A DNA stretch of 64,000 nucleotides. Source: Daphnia pulex (Eukaryota > Arthropoda > Branchiopoda > Diplostraca > Daphniidae). The notes beneath the pieces were generated by a model. The model searched no databases and had not been told where the DNA came from. It worked only from the letters and a program-made list of their open reading frames with translations. Position numbers and translations under genes: made by a program. Location: assembly GCF_021134715.1 (NCBI RefSeq), contig NC_060022.1:2857001-2921000 (forward strand). Direction: 5' to 3'. Shown here piece by piece: positions 26,300-49,632 of this stretch (positions are counted from its first letter, which is position 1; each line of letters starts with the position of its first letter).

Positions 26300-26758
26300 T
26301 TACATTTTATTTTCTTTTGACGGTTCTTGTTTTTTTGTTTCATGTTTCATTTCTTGGTCAAGTCGTTCTTTAGCTCTGTATACTTTAGATTGAAGGTAGA
26401 ATGAACCACCTTTCGTCTTGTCATTAACTTGGAACAAGTGATCATAGTTCTTCTGCACCAACTCAGGTTCTAATTTATCCACATTCAAGATTTCTTTTGC
26501 TTCCTCAAGGGTCATGCCTGTCTACAGAATGAAAAAAAAAACATGTTAACTTTTTAAAATTTACTGATATTACATAACTTTTGTGTGTAACAAACAAACC
26601 TTGAAGTTAGCTTCTACACGTGATGCGCCGGCTTTCCCACCACCAGCTCTTTTGGCAGCTTCCTGGCTAGCTTGATATTCTTGTTTAAGAGCTCTAGCAA
26701 ACGCTCGCCCAATAACCTGGCCCCCCATAACAATTATTTGGGCCAAATATTTTGCCAT
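26300..26758 (-). CDS. PAM16: Mitochondrial import inner membrane translocase subunit Tim16 (Magmas)
   Basis: This is the J-like regulatory partner of PAM18 in the presequence-translocase motor on the matrix side of the inner membrane; it recruits and restrains the J-protein that stimulates mtHsp70. Two exons, 26600-26758 and 26300-26521, give 126 residues, the usual family length. The N-terminus [20 protein letters not shown] is the conserved membrane-associating segment. The J-like domain reads [32 protein letters not shown] and [12 protein letters not shown], and lacks the HPD tripeptide of true J-proteins, as expected for Pam16. The tail is lysine/glutamate-rich. It lies head to head with PRPF38A, with 449 bases between start codons, so a bidirectional promoter is likely. 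Confidence 0.95.
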
Positions 26759-27207
26759 AACCGTGGCGAGATAGATTCAAAATGATTACGTGATGATTTA
26801 CGTCTGTAGTAGTATCAAGGTAGTATACTGGAATGTTTAGCAGGCGAAAAACAAACGGAAAAGCTACAGAAAAAAATGAAGACTCTTCTCTCAGAACAGA
26901 CAGGTCAGTTTAAAAAATTTAGTTTGAAAAATCTTAAATAACTTAAGTGATTGATTTGTTAAAAATATAAAAATATTTCATAAAAGTAAACTAAATAACG
27001 ATAAAATTTTCTTTTCAATTGATGAATTGATCGCCCCACCCACTTGACCACTTGATGTCTCTGTCTGTCCGTAGCAGACGACGGATTCAAGCGTCGTTCT
27101 GTCGTTCCGTTGCTAATGCCGACAAAGTTTTACTTTTTATCAACACAGTTAAATTTCAATGATTATTCTTTTGACTGTACACATCTAGTGTTTTAGATTA
27201 ATTCAAA

Positions 27208-28554
27208 ATGGCTAATCGAACAATCAAAGAGGCAATTTCTGTTAAAGGAACAAATCCTCAATACTTGGTTGAAAAGATTATTAGAACTCGAATTTATGAT
27301 TCAAAGTACTGGAAAGAAGAATGCTTTGCTTTGACAGGTATATTGAAAATTTTACTTGTGTTTTGATGCACTCATTTTATTTATGTATATGTATTTTTTT
27401 AGCTGAGTTGATGGTGGATAAGGCCATGGAATTAAGGTACATTGGTGGAATATTTGGTGGTAATGTTAAACCTACTCCATTTCTCTCACTTACACTAAAA
27501 ATGCTTCAAATCCAACCAGAAAAGGACATTGTAGTGGAGTTTATAAAAAATGAAGATTTCAAGTAAGTTCTTTGACCAAAACAGACAAGTTATACAGGAA
27601 ATCACCTAATATAATGTATCATTATAGATATGTCCGTGCCTTGGGAGCATTCTACATGAGACTTGTTGGAACATCTGTGGAAATCTATAAATATTTAGAA
27701 CCACTTTACAATGATTACAGAAAAATTCGGTTTCAAAACAAGGAAGGAAGTAATAATAAAAATAAGATATTTTTAAAAAGAATACTGCAAATTAACATGT
27801 GGTTTTATTTAGATTTTGAGCTTCTTTACATGGATGATTTCATTGATAGTTTACTGAGAGAAGAGCGTTTTTGTGATGTTATCCTGCCCAGACTTCAGGT
27901 ATAAATGTGAATTAGTATTCAACCTAAAAAATACTGATTAAATACGGTTTATTTTACTTTCAGAAACGTCAAATTCTGGAAGAAGCTAATGAAGTTGAGC
28001 CGAGAGTATCAGCTTTGGAAGAAGACTTGGAGGAAGAAGATTCAGAAAGTGAAGAAGAAGAGGGTGAAAGGAAAGGAGGTTCGTTGTCGCCCCCTCCTAC
28101 TACATCGCGTTCAAAGCAGGACAGTGATCGAGAACGGGAACGTTCTCGTCGTAATAGGGATAAAGAACGTGAACGAGAGAGAAGTAGGGAAAGACGTGAT
28201 CGACATAGAGACAGAAGTCGAAGTCGTGACAAAAGGAATCGCAGCCGTGAGCGTGACAGGGACCGCAGTCGTGAAAGAGAAAGGGATCGAAGTCGCCGCC
28301 AGCGAAGCCGCTCAGTCGAACGTTCGCGTGACTACAGAAGAGACCAAGACAGGGATCGTAGAGACCGCAAGGACCGCGGGAAAGATCGTGAATCAGAACG
28401 AGATCGAAGCAAAAGAGGCGAAGATCGTGACAAGTACAACAACAAAAAGAAAGATAGCAAAAAGAGTAGCAGTTCCAGTGCTGCCATCGATCCTGAAATT
28501 GCAGAAGCGAATGCCTTGCGAGCTAAGTTGGGGCTGGCTCCTTTGCGACCGTAA
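27208..28554 (+). CDS. PRPF38A: Pre-mRNA-splicing factor 38A
   Basis: A nuclear spliceosome component of the B complex, needed for activation. Six exons splice in frame: 27208-27337, 27403-27562, 27628-27749, 27813-27898 and 27964-28554, five introns being absent beyond these five joins; the five listed coding segments give 362 residues. The N-terminal PRP38 domain (about 1-180) begins MANRTIKEAISVKGTNPQYL and contains LRYIGGIFGGNVKPTPFLSL and YVRALGAFYMRL. It is followed by the conserved LEEANEVEPRVSALEEDLEE acidic linker and a long RS/RE/RD/RDR low-complexity tail, encoded by one exon, typical of metazoan 38A but here mostly Arg-Asp/Arg-Glu. The third donor (GGAA followed by GTAATAAT) was chosen because it restores EGNFELL, matching the family. 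An AATAAA at 28583-28588 is the likely poly(A) signal. Confidence 0.95.
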
Positions 28555-28582
28555 TCTGCTGTCTTTTTTCTAATCGTTTTGT

Positions 28583-28588
28583 AATAAA
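28583..28588 (+). terminator. Polyadenylation signal of PRPF38A
   Basis: AATAAA 29 bases past the stop codon. Confidence 0.6.
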
Positions 28589-28599
28589 CACTCTTTTCA

Positions 28600-30865
28600 T
28601 TTCCTTATTATTCCGAGGTCTATCTGATTCTTTATTCTTATTTCTTGTGTTGGATGTGCAGACTTCAACTTAGACAAGAACTTAGGATTCTTCCTAAGTG
28701 AGACGGTGTTCGTTATTGCAAATGTAAAAGAGTCAAAAACAAGGTAAGTATTAGCTGATCCCAACAGACATTTTAAACACAAATTTGTAGATCAATCATC
28801 ATTTTGACACTACTATTTAATGTTGACCCCGTTTTCTGAATTCTTTGTAAAATGGCGAAAAAGTTTATATCTGTTCACGGATCCCGAAAAACTATTATTG
28901 CCCTCGGCGCGCAGTAATGACTTCATGATTGGCTGGTGCACCAGTATGAATTTATGGTGATTTTTATTTTTTGAGATAATTTTTCCAAAATTTCCTTTCG
29001 TTAAGAACTTACGAAGCATCAGCCGTTGCAAGAATAACAATCAGAAAAGGACTTGTTCCTCATTTGAAATTTTTCCTATTATTTTTCGTCACTTACAATT
29101 TTTCCTCAGTACCGTAGTTACTAGTTAGGCTAAAGATCTCGTAGTCTCGTCCTATAAGATAAAAGCTCAACACGGATTACGGTACTACGGCCTCGGAGAT
29201 GCAGACGACACCAGCTTCCAATCCTTTTTAACGTGGTCTGACTAAAATTTAAATGATCTGTGATGTGTGGGATCTTCATGGTTTCTTTTCTTTTACTGGA
29301 ACTGGACATCATTTTTCCAGCTATAAAATGTATTGCCATTAGATCACTCGTTGGCTAAAAACTATGTCCACTAGATGGTGTAAGTGTCTTTGATAGAATC
29401 GAAATTCCACCATTTTTTTTTCTAGACACTGAGAGAAGATGTAGATTGCAGATGTAGACAAAAAAAGACCGAACGCTACCTCAGAAAGTATCCTAGAAAA
29501 TGAAGAGAGTTCTTCGAATCCTTTAGTTATCGAAAGGGGAATGTACACACCACATAATTTCTTCGAAGGCGGTGCAGTGGAGTAGTAGTTTCTCCAGGAC
29601 GCTGTCTAGGCAAAGTACCGATGGTTCTCAGATAAACTTAATAGAGTTCCGACGGCCTGCCAGATCAGGTGCAAGCTGCAGAAACGGTGTATATATGGCT
29701 TGAAATCCGGTTTATTATTTATTGCAAAGTACCTTTTCGAATTGGTTAAAACCTGTCGAATAAATCAAACGGTTATTGGATAAAACAGATCTAAGTAAAA
29801 TGTTTAATATCTACCAGCTTCTTGAGGAAAAACCAGGGGCTTTGTTCTTAGGTTGATTGATGGTCCCACGTTTGAAACACCAAACAGCGCGAAATATTAC
29901 CTGTTATGGCTGTTATGAGCCTTCGAAAGAAAAACAATTTGATGTAATAAAAACAAGCACAAATAAACAACCAAACATAATGCAAAAGCTAAGAAAATAT
30001 TTAAACACAGTTAATCTAGGGGGAATTGAATAGGGGAGTTGTGATACCTTAAGGACTTGAGGAAACTGAGGTAGAATATTTTATAGGACAGCATGGACTT
30101 CCTTTTTAAAAACAAATCAAATGTGTGTTTGCTGTTAACTTTGAATGAACCTGTTGGAAGATGGAAAAAAATAAAGTTTTACTCGAATGGAATAACAACC
30201 AGCAAAAGATTCTCTATTTTAATTAGGAAAATAAATAACATGTGTTACCATTTTCCCACCTGGTGAATTCTTAATTTGCTATCGCCTCCAAAATCTAAAT
30301 TGAGCTTGGATGATGTTTCAGTCAATTCAATTCGTGAAGTGGACAATCAAAAGAAATCCTCTTACACAAATCGGAACCGGAAATCACCTGAAATTGCAGT
30401 GCATCATTAATTTCCAATTTTAGATTTTGGTCTGTAAGCTTTGTTCATCCTTCTGTTCTCTGATTAATAAGAAACAAAACTGAATTAACAATAGTTTCTA
30501 TTATATCTGGTACTGTGGTTAAGTACTTGGTTATCTCACATAATAACACTAACAAGTTAATGACGACACGATTTTCTGGAAACTAATAACGAGTCGCCTC
30601 GCCTCGCCTCGCCGTTGAACGGGTTGAACTTTTTTCGACCATCCTCTGCAAAGACTACTGACAGAATGCGCCAATGCGGACAGCTTAAATATTTTCGCTT
30701 GAAAGCCCATCTAGTGAGACATTCGACAACGTCACAAGCAAAAGAAACCCTTTCGAGTAATCATTATTAGAGTAACTGCATAAGCACGATGCATTCACCT
30801 TTGTGTTTGTATTTTTAAGGCGCGATTCAACACGAGAAAGAGAACAAAGTGAAGGGATTAATAAA
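28600..30865. other. Intergenic DNA, no gene recognised
   Basis: AT-rich unique-looking sequence between PRPF38A and RAD54. Open frames on both strands are short and resemble nothing known. A (CGCCT) pentanucleotide array at 30595-30613 stands about 260 bases upstream of the RAD54 start and may be in its promoter. Confidence 0.5.
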
Positions 30866-33800
30866 ATGGTTTGTGATGAATTCTTCTTGAATTTTAACAT
30901 TTTTGTTATATTTTTACTCAATTTTACAATGATAGAGACGGAGTTTGGCCCCAAGTCAGTTGGTTCAAGTTAAACGAAAATACGATGAAGATGATGACCC
31001 AGCTTGGTCAGAAAAGAAGAAAGGAGGCAAGAATAAGAAGACACAAATAATAGACAGAGCTTCAGAGTTTCTTTCTCCATTTCGTAAACCACTTGCTCAA
31101 TGTAGTCTTCCAGTTGAAACCAATTCGGAAATGGCTGGATCGTCATTCCATGTAAAACATTAACTATAATAGTTACTTAACTCTATTGCCTCAAAATTAT
31201 AGCTATTAACTATTTAACAGGAAGAACTTATCAAAAAGATTATGTCAAAGCCATTCAAAATACCAATACCAAACTACAATGGGCCAACCCTTAGCAAATC
31301 ACTTGGAATGAGACGAGCTGGAGTACGACAAGCTTTACATGACCCAGATGAACCTGGTGCTTTGATTTTATATTCCCCTCCAGAACTGTCTGCTCATGAC
31401 AAGCTGAAATCATCCATAAGGTACAATATTAAATAGTTTGAAAAGACTGGGGGATTAAATTTTCACATCTTTAAATTTTTTGTTAGTGATAAACATCCTG
31501 TTCATGTTGTTGTTGATCCAGTATTGACCAAAGTACTTAGACCTCATCAACGTGAAGTAAGTTCCACTTATGCTGCTGTAATTCTGGTCTTCTATTAATT
31601 TTCTATTGCTAGGGAGTGAAGTTCATGTATGACTGTGTCACTGGTCTATGCATTGAAAACAATTATGGTTGCATTATGGCTGATGAAATGGGATTGGGGA
31701 AAACTTTGCAGTGCATTACCCTGCTTTGGACACTACTCAAACAAGGCCCAGACTGCAAGCCCTTAATTTCAAAAGGGATCATTGTCTCACCTAGTAGTTT
31801 GGTCAAGGTGCATTGATTCAATGATCACTTTAATAATTCACTTTGAAATTTATTAACTGCTGTATTTTTTTTTACAACCAAAAGAATTGGCAGAATGAAA
31901 TCAACAAGTGGCTAAGTGGACGAGTCAATACGTTGGTGATAGACTCTGGAAGTAAAGACGAAATTGATCGCAACTTGAATGGATTCATACACACACACGG
32001 AAGGCGAGTCGTCACTCCTGTTCTGATCATCTCCTACGAGACATTTAGACTTCACGCCCACGCCCTTCTCAAGGGAGAAATAGGACTTGTTCTTTGTGAT
32101 GAAGTACACTTACTCATAATTAAGATCATTATCTGGCGCGAGTCTCTTATTCAACTAACAACCGTTTGTTCGTCTCGTTAGGGACATCGTCTGAAAAACA
32201 GTGAAAATCAGACATATCAAGCTTTGGTTGCATTGAATTGCAAACGACGTGTCCTTCTTTCCGGAACGCCCATTCAGAACGATTTGCTGGAGTACTTTAG
32301 TTTGTTACATTTCGTTAACCAAGGCATTCTTGGCACTGCTCAGGTGATTCAAGATAAAAATGAGATCCTTAACTAATAATAATGACAACAAACACATTTT
32401 CTTTTTGCAGGAGTTTAAGAAACGGTTCGAGACGCCCATCCTTCGAGGTAGAGACGCTGATGCGACGGAAGAAACTCAGAAGAAGGGTCAGACACAATTG
32501 AAAGAATTGGCCGATCTAGTCAATAAATGCATCATTCGGCGCACATCCGCTTTGCTGACCAAATATCTTCCAGTCAAAATTGAATTGGTTGTTTGTATTA
32601 AGCTCAGTCCTGTTCAGGCGTCCATTTACAAGAAGGTCGTAGCATCCGAAGCTGTCAAGAGCAAAATGAGGGGTAAATATTATATAAATTAAAGTACATG
32701 ATTGATTAAATATTTTGTTGCTGTCCTGCTTAAACTTAAATAGAAGCCAATGAGAAACCGAGCAAATCGAGCATGACTGCACTGGCAGCCATCACCAATT
32801 TAAAGAAACTATGCAGTCACCCGGAATTGGTTTACGAAAAGTGCCAATCGGGCGTTGACGGATTCGAAGGCACTCTGCCGTTATTTCCTGCCACCTTCGA
32901 TCCCCGGTTAGTCCCACACCATTCGTTTGCGACAGTAGAAAAATCTATAACCTCGCTGCTGATTTGATCGATAGAAAACTGCAAACCGAATTGTCCGGCA
33001 AGCTCTGCGTCCTCGACTGTATTCTGGCTATGGTGAAAAGCACTACCAACGACAAGATCGTCTTGATTTCCAACTACACTCAAACTCTAGATTTATTCGA
33101 GAAACTTTGCCGAATGAGGTCTTACCCGTGCGTACGCCTGGACGGCAGCATGAGCATCAAGAAGAGAGCCAAGGTACACAGACAAATCAAACCAGTCTTA
33201 GTTCTTAATGAAGTCGGGTCAGGAAGGACTGTTAAGTACCTATTTTGCATTTCAGATTGTGGAACATTTCAACGACCCAGCCAGTTCAGATTTTGTCTTT
33301 TTGCTCAGCAGCAAAGCCGGTGGCTGCGGATTGAACTTAATTGGAGCCAACCGGTACTAATTGGTTAATGCATTCAATTTAGAATGTAAGATTATTCACA
33401 AAAAAAAATGTTGAATTACTTTCGCACAAGGTTGGTGATGTTTGATCCGGACTGGAATCCCGCCAACGACGATCAAGCTATGGCTCGTGTTTGGAGAGAC
33501 GGACAAAAGAAACCCTGTTTTATTTATCGCCTGTTGTCCGTAAGTATTTCTACCCAGAAAAAACAGTCGCAAATTGGACGGTTCTAAAGCAAATAATAAC
33601 AAAAATAACTCGGTCGATTTAATGAAACGACAGACTGGAACCATTGAAGAAAAAATTTTCCAGCGTCAAGCCCACAAAAAAGCACTCAGCTCCTGCGTAG
33701 TAGACAACGAAGACGACGTGGAACGCCATTTCAGTCTGTCGGATTTACGAGATTTGTTTAAATTGGAAGAACTAACCTCGAGCGATACTCACGACAAGTT

Positions 33801-34059
33801 GGCATCATACCAAAATTTGGAATCAGACATTCATTCAAAAATATCTTTTTTTTTTAACAGATTCAAATGCCGTCGCTGCGTCAATCGGATCCAAGTCAAA
33901 CCGCCACCGGATGACGCGACTTGCAATTCGGATTTGTCTCAATGGAATCACTGTGCGGATCGCAAAACCATTCCGGATCCTGTTCTCAAGTCTGCTTGGG
34001 ACGCTGGAGTCACGTTCGCCTTCCATCAAAAATCCCACGAGCCTAAAATTGTTCCTTGA
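30866..34059 (+). CDS. RAD54L: DNA repair and recombination protein RAD54 (Swi2/Snf2 translocase)
   Basis: An ATP-driven double-stranded DNA translocase that stimulates RAD51 strand exchange and remodels D-loops. Fourteen exons: 30866-30868, 30936-31151, 31221-31420, 31487-31556, 31613-31807, 31885-32103, 32182-32343, 32411-32672, 32744-32906, 32975-33173, 33256-33353, 33431-33539, 33634-33797 and 33861-34059, giving 752 residues (human 747). The first coding exon is only ATG; splicing produces [10 protein letters not shown], the conserved N-terminus. The Walker A stretch DEMGLGKT is at 187-194 and DEGH at 300-303 is split by an intron. [42 protein letters not shown] and [10 protein letters not shown] mark the helicase lobes. 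The C-terminal CRRC with downstream Cys/His residues is the RAD54 zinc region. The last intron (63 bases) is in frame and stop-free. Confidence 0.96.
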
Positions 34060-36002
34060 ATCTTTCAAACAACAAAGAGAAAATCTTCCGCAGACGAAAG
34101 AAGTTAGTTGCAAATGCTCTGTGATTTTTCAGTTTTATGTTTTTTTAACTTACACGAGTTCTGTTGTGCAAAACACTGTAAATGTACTTTGCATTTTCCC
34201 CCCTTGAATACGAAATTGTTATAAAAGAAAACCAGATTGTAAAAAAGGTTCGTTAGATTGATTTGGACATTTCCTTGTAATGCTGCAGTTTTTTCTTATG
34301 AAAGAGGAAATAAGGAATTTTCACCACTTTTGCAGAAAAGCCACGAAACTTTTACAACAATTTTTTGTAATACAAACTGGATGACCTTTTTTCAAGAAAT
34401 TTTTATCAATTAAACGACGACGACGACAGACGGAAAAAATAACGGGGGGAAGGAGACGATGTAAATAATTAAAACGTGGTACGAGGTGGGGAGACATCAC
34501 TGACACATTAAATGGGGGGATGAATCAAGAAAAACAATAGGTGGAAAGAGGGGAGGGCGAAAATAAATCATCGAGGAGACAAAATGCTCCAAGAAATCAT
34601 TTTTGTTTTCTTTATGTTTTGCTCCCGCCGGGATAAAACAAACAAACGAACAATCAACTGGGGAATTTTCCTTTATGTTTCACAGGAAAAAATCCTATTA
34701 AAGAAAAAATAAACGAAAAAGAAATTGCGGAGGAAAAATACAACAAAACAAACGGCATGGATTTAATTAGCGAAAGAAAAAAAAACTTTCAGGGCAAAAA
34801 CGAAATAATTTGCTGAGCTTTTTTTCCTTTTTCGAGTTAATTTTTCTTTGATTTTGTTTTATACACGCGCAAAATAAATCCGAAAAATTTTGTGAATTCC
34901 ATCGACTAAAAAAAGAAAAAAAAGAGAAACAACGAAACAACAGACAAAAATTGAGGGGATTTTGGGTGGATGGAGGAAGAGGACTTTTTGAATAGACCAA
35001 AACAATTGCATGGGGCGTTTAAACGAATTAACAGAAATGGGAAAACCGCTCGGTAATTTAAAACGATTGAACACAAAAAAATTTGTCAAGCACTTTTTGT
35101 TTTTTTTTGTTTTTAACAAAACTGTACAAAATACTATTGTTATTTTTCTTTTTTTCCCGGTCACCCCCCTTGTCCGTTTCCACACAAACCGACCGACACT
35201 CTATTGGCCCATTTAAATAGAATATGTATGTAACAAAAAGACACGAATGCAGGAGACGGAACAAGGGGTTTACGGGAATGGGGATTGCTTCTTGTTATTT
35301 TCTCTGATTTGCATTTTCTTTACACGCAGAAAAAAAACGACACGACGCGGACGAAACATTTTTTTCTTGTTTTTTCCCTTCAAACTTTTTTTTTAGTTTT
35401 TTTTTCTTGTTTAAATTTTGTACAAAAACATTTCAGCTAAATGGATGAGGGCTTGTTGTTGTGGCTGCCGATAAAGAAGACACAGACGCAAAAAAATTAT
35501 TCATGTCCCTGAATTTGAACGTCATGGACCTCAGTCTTCTCGGTAGAAGAGTTGAAATCGCACAGAAATTTTTTTCTTTCTTATTATAATTTGTTTTCTT
35601 CAACTGAACTCTTCTCCTTTTCTTATTCAAAAATTATTCTAATAATAATATTTAAAGAAATTCGAAATTTCGATATGCTTCGTAAAAAGGAAAATAAAGA
35701 AAATTTAAAAACCCAAAGTAATAACCAAAGACATCCAATCCGCCAGATTTTTCCTTCACTGCGTGAAAATGGAGAGGGGGTGTGATTGGGGGGAACAACT
35801 TTTGATAGAAGTTGAGGTAGATGAATGGGAGGGGTCGCCCAATGATTTTCGATGGAGGAGTCGGGTCAAAATGATGACGATTTGATTCAACTACTTCTTT
35901 TTTTTCTTTTGATGGAGGTTGTGACGAGAAGAATCTAATCCGAAGAGAAATCTGACGAAAAAGACGACAAGGTGAACAAAGGAAATCATAAAAGGAAACC
36001 AA

Positions 36003-36075
36003 CGAAAAAGATAAATGAGATCTGACGGATTCGAACCCGACGCACGCTCACGCAACCGATTGGACCAACACTCTC
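36003..36075 (-). ncRNA. Degenerate tRNA-like Pol III unit (possible SINE head)
   Basis: Read on the minus strand, TGGTCCAATCGG (36056-36067) matches an internal A box and GGTTCGAATCC (36027-36037) is a perfect B box. Only 18 bases separate them, against about 30 in a real tRNA, so the anticodon arm is missing. GAGA at the 5' side can pair with TCTC at the 3' side. A T5 run (36005-36009) about 17 bases after the B box could terminate Pol III. It is most likely a tRNA-derived SINE head or decayed tRNA, not a functional tRNA. Confidence 0.45.
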
Positions 36076-36081
36076 TCGCGC

Positions 36082-36104
36082 GCACACACACACACACACA
36101 CACA
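36082..36104. repeat. (CA)n microsatellite
   Basis: Uninterrupted CA dinucleotides directly upstream of the tRNA-like unit on its own strand. Confidence 0.85.
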
Positions 36105-36956
36105 TAAAATTCCCATCCAATTCCTAGCGTTTTCCCAGTTTCTTCCTGTGACGGGCGAGAAAAATTCCCCCGAAAAACAACACAAAAAAATCATGTTTTA
36201 TTAACCATTGCATCTTTGGTTGGCCTCGATCGACTTTTATAGGAGTTTTCTTTTCTTTTCTAAGAAGTCGGGCCGGAGGAGAAAAGGCACCCCAACCCAT
36301 CCTTCCCCATTTTGGTGGGGAAAGAAATTCAAAAATAAAAAAAAAGGGGGGAGGAGGGAATAAATCGAAGCTGAAAGCCGGAAATCAACCAATAAGTGAG
36401 GACACACGAAAAAAGCGAGGAGAAGTTGCTTGGGGGTTTTTTTCAAAAAAAAATTATCACAATGATGCAATGTGTACGTTCAAGACCTACAGTCAGGGTG
36501 TTTTCCGTGCTGATTGTTGACGTAAGATTATTATGTCAAAGAAATGTGTTTTTTGTTGCTGAAGTTGTTGTTGTTGTTTTCGGTTGGTTGGTTGTCTGTG
36601 TGGGTGATTTGATTAGGTCACCAGACCTAAAAAAGCGCTTTAGAATTGAAGGAGATGTCTGAGATCGGATTGAATCTATGGCTGTTGTTGTTGTTGTTGT
36701 GTTTTGTTTGTTTTTTTCTGACGATTGTTGGAGAAGAAGGATTGGGAAGGGAAATTCCGGAGCGAAAAACCTCAGGCACAAATCAAAGTCTTTCCACGAA
36801 GATATGCATCAACTCAAGGAGAGCGAGAGAGAAAAGTTATATAAGGAAAAGAAAGAAGTTGCCCGTCCTCTCTCTCTCTCTCTCTCTCTTATTGGCGAAT
36901 GTGAGGAGAGAGAGAGGGATAAGAAAGGGTTAAGGGACAGCGACGACTGGCGATAC

Positions 36957-49632
<12,676 letters not shown>

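Larger units (their letters stand above)
34060..36956. other. 3' flanks of RAD54 and ZSWIM gene, A/T-rich
   Basis: No protein-coding signal. The DNA is dominated by A- and T-runs and short microsatellites, and probably contains the 3' UTRs of the two convergent genes. A tRNA-like element lies at 36003-36075 and a (CA)n array at 36082-36104; both are listed separately. Confidence 0.5.

Noticed and set aside
36003-36075. Functional tRNA gene
   Set aside because: The A and B boxes are too close, there is no anticodon arm, and the acceptor stem pairs over only four bases.
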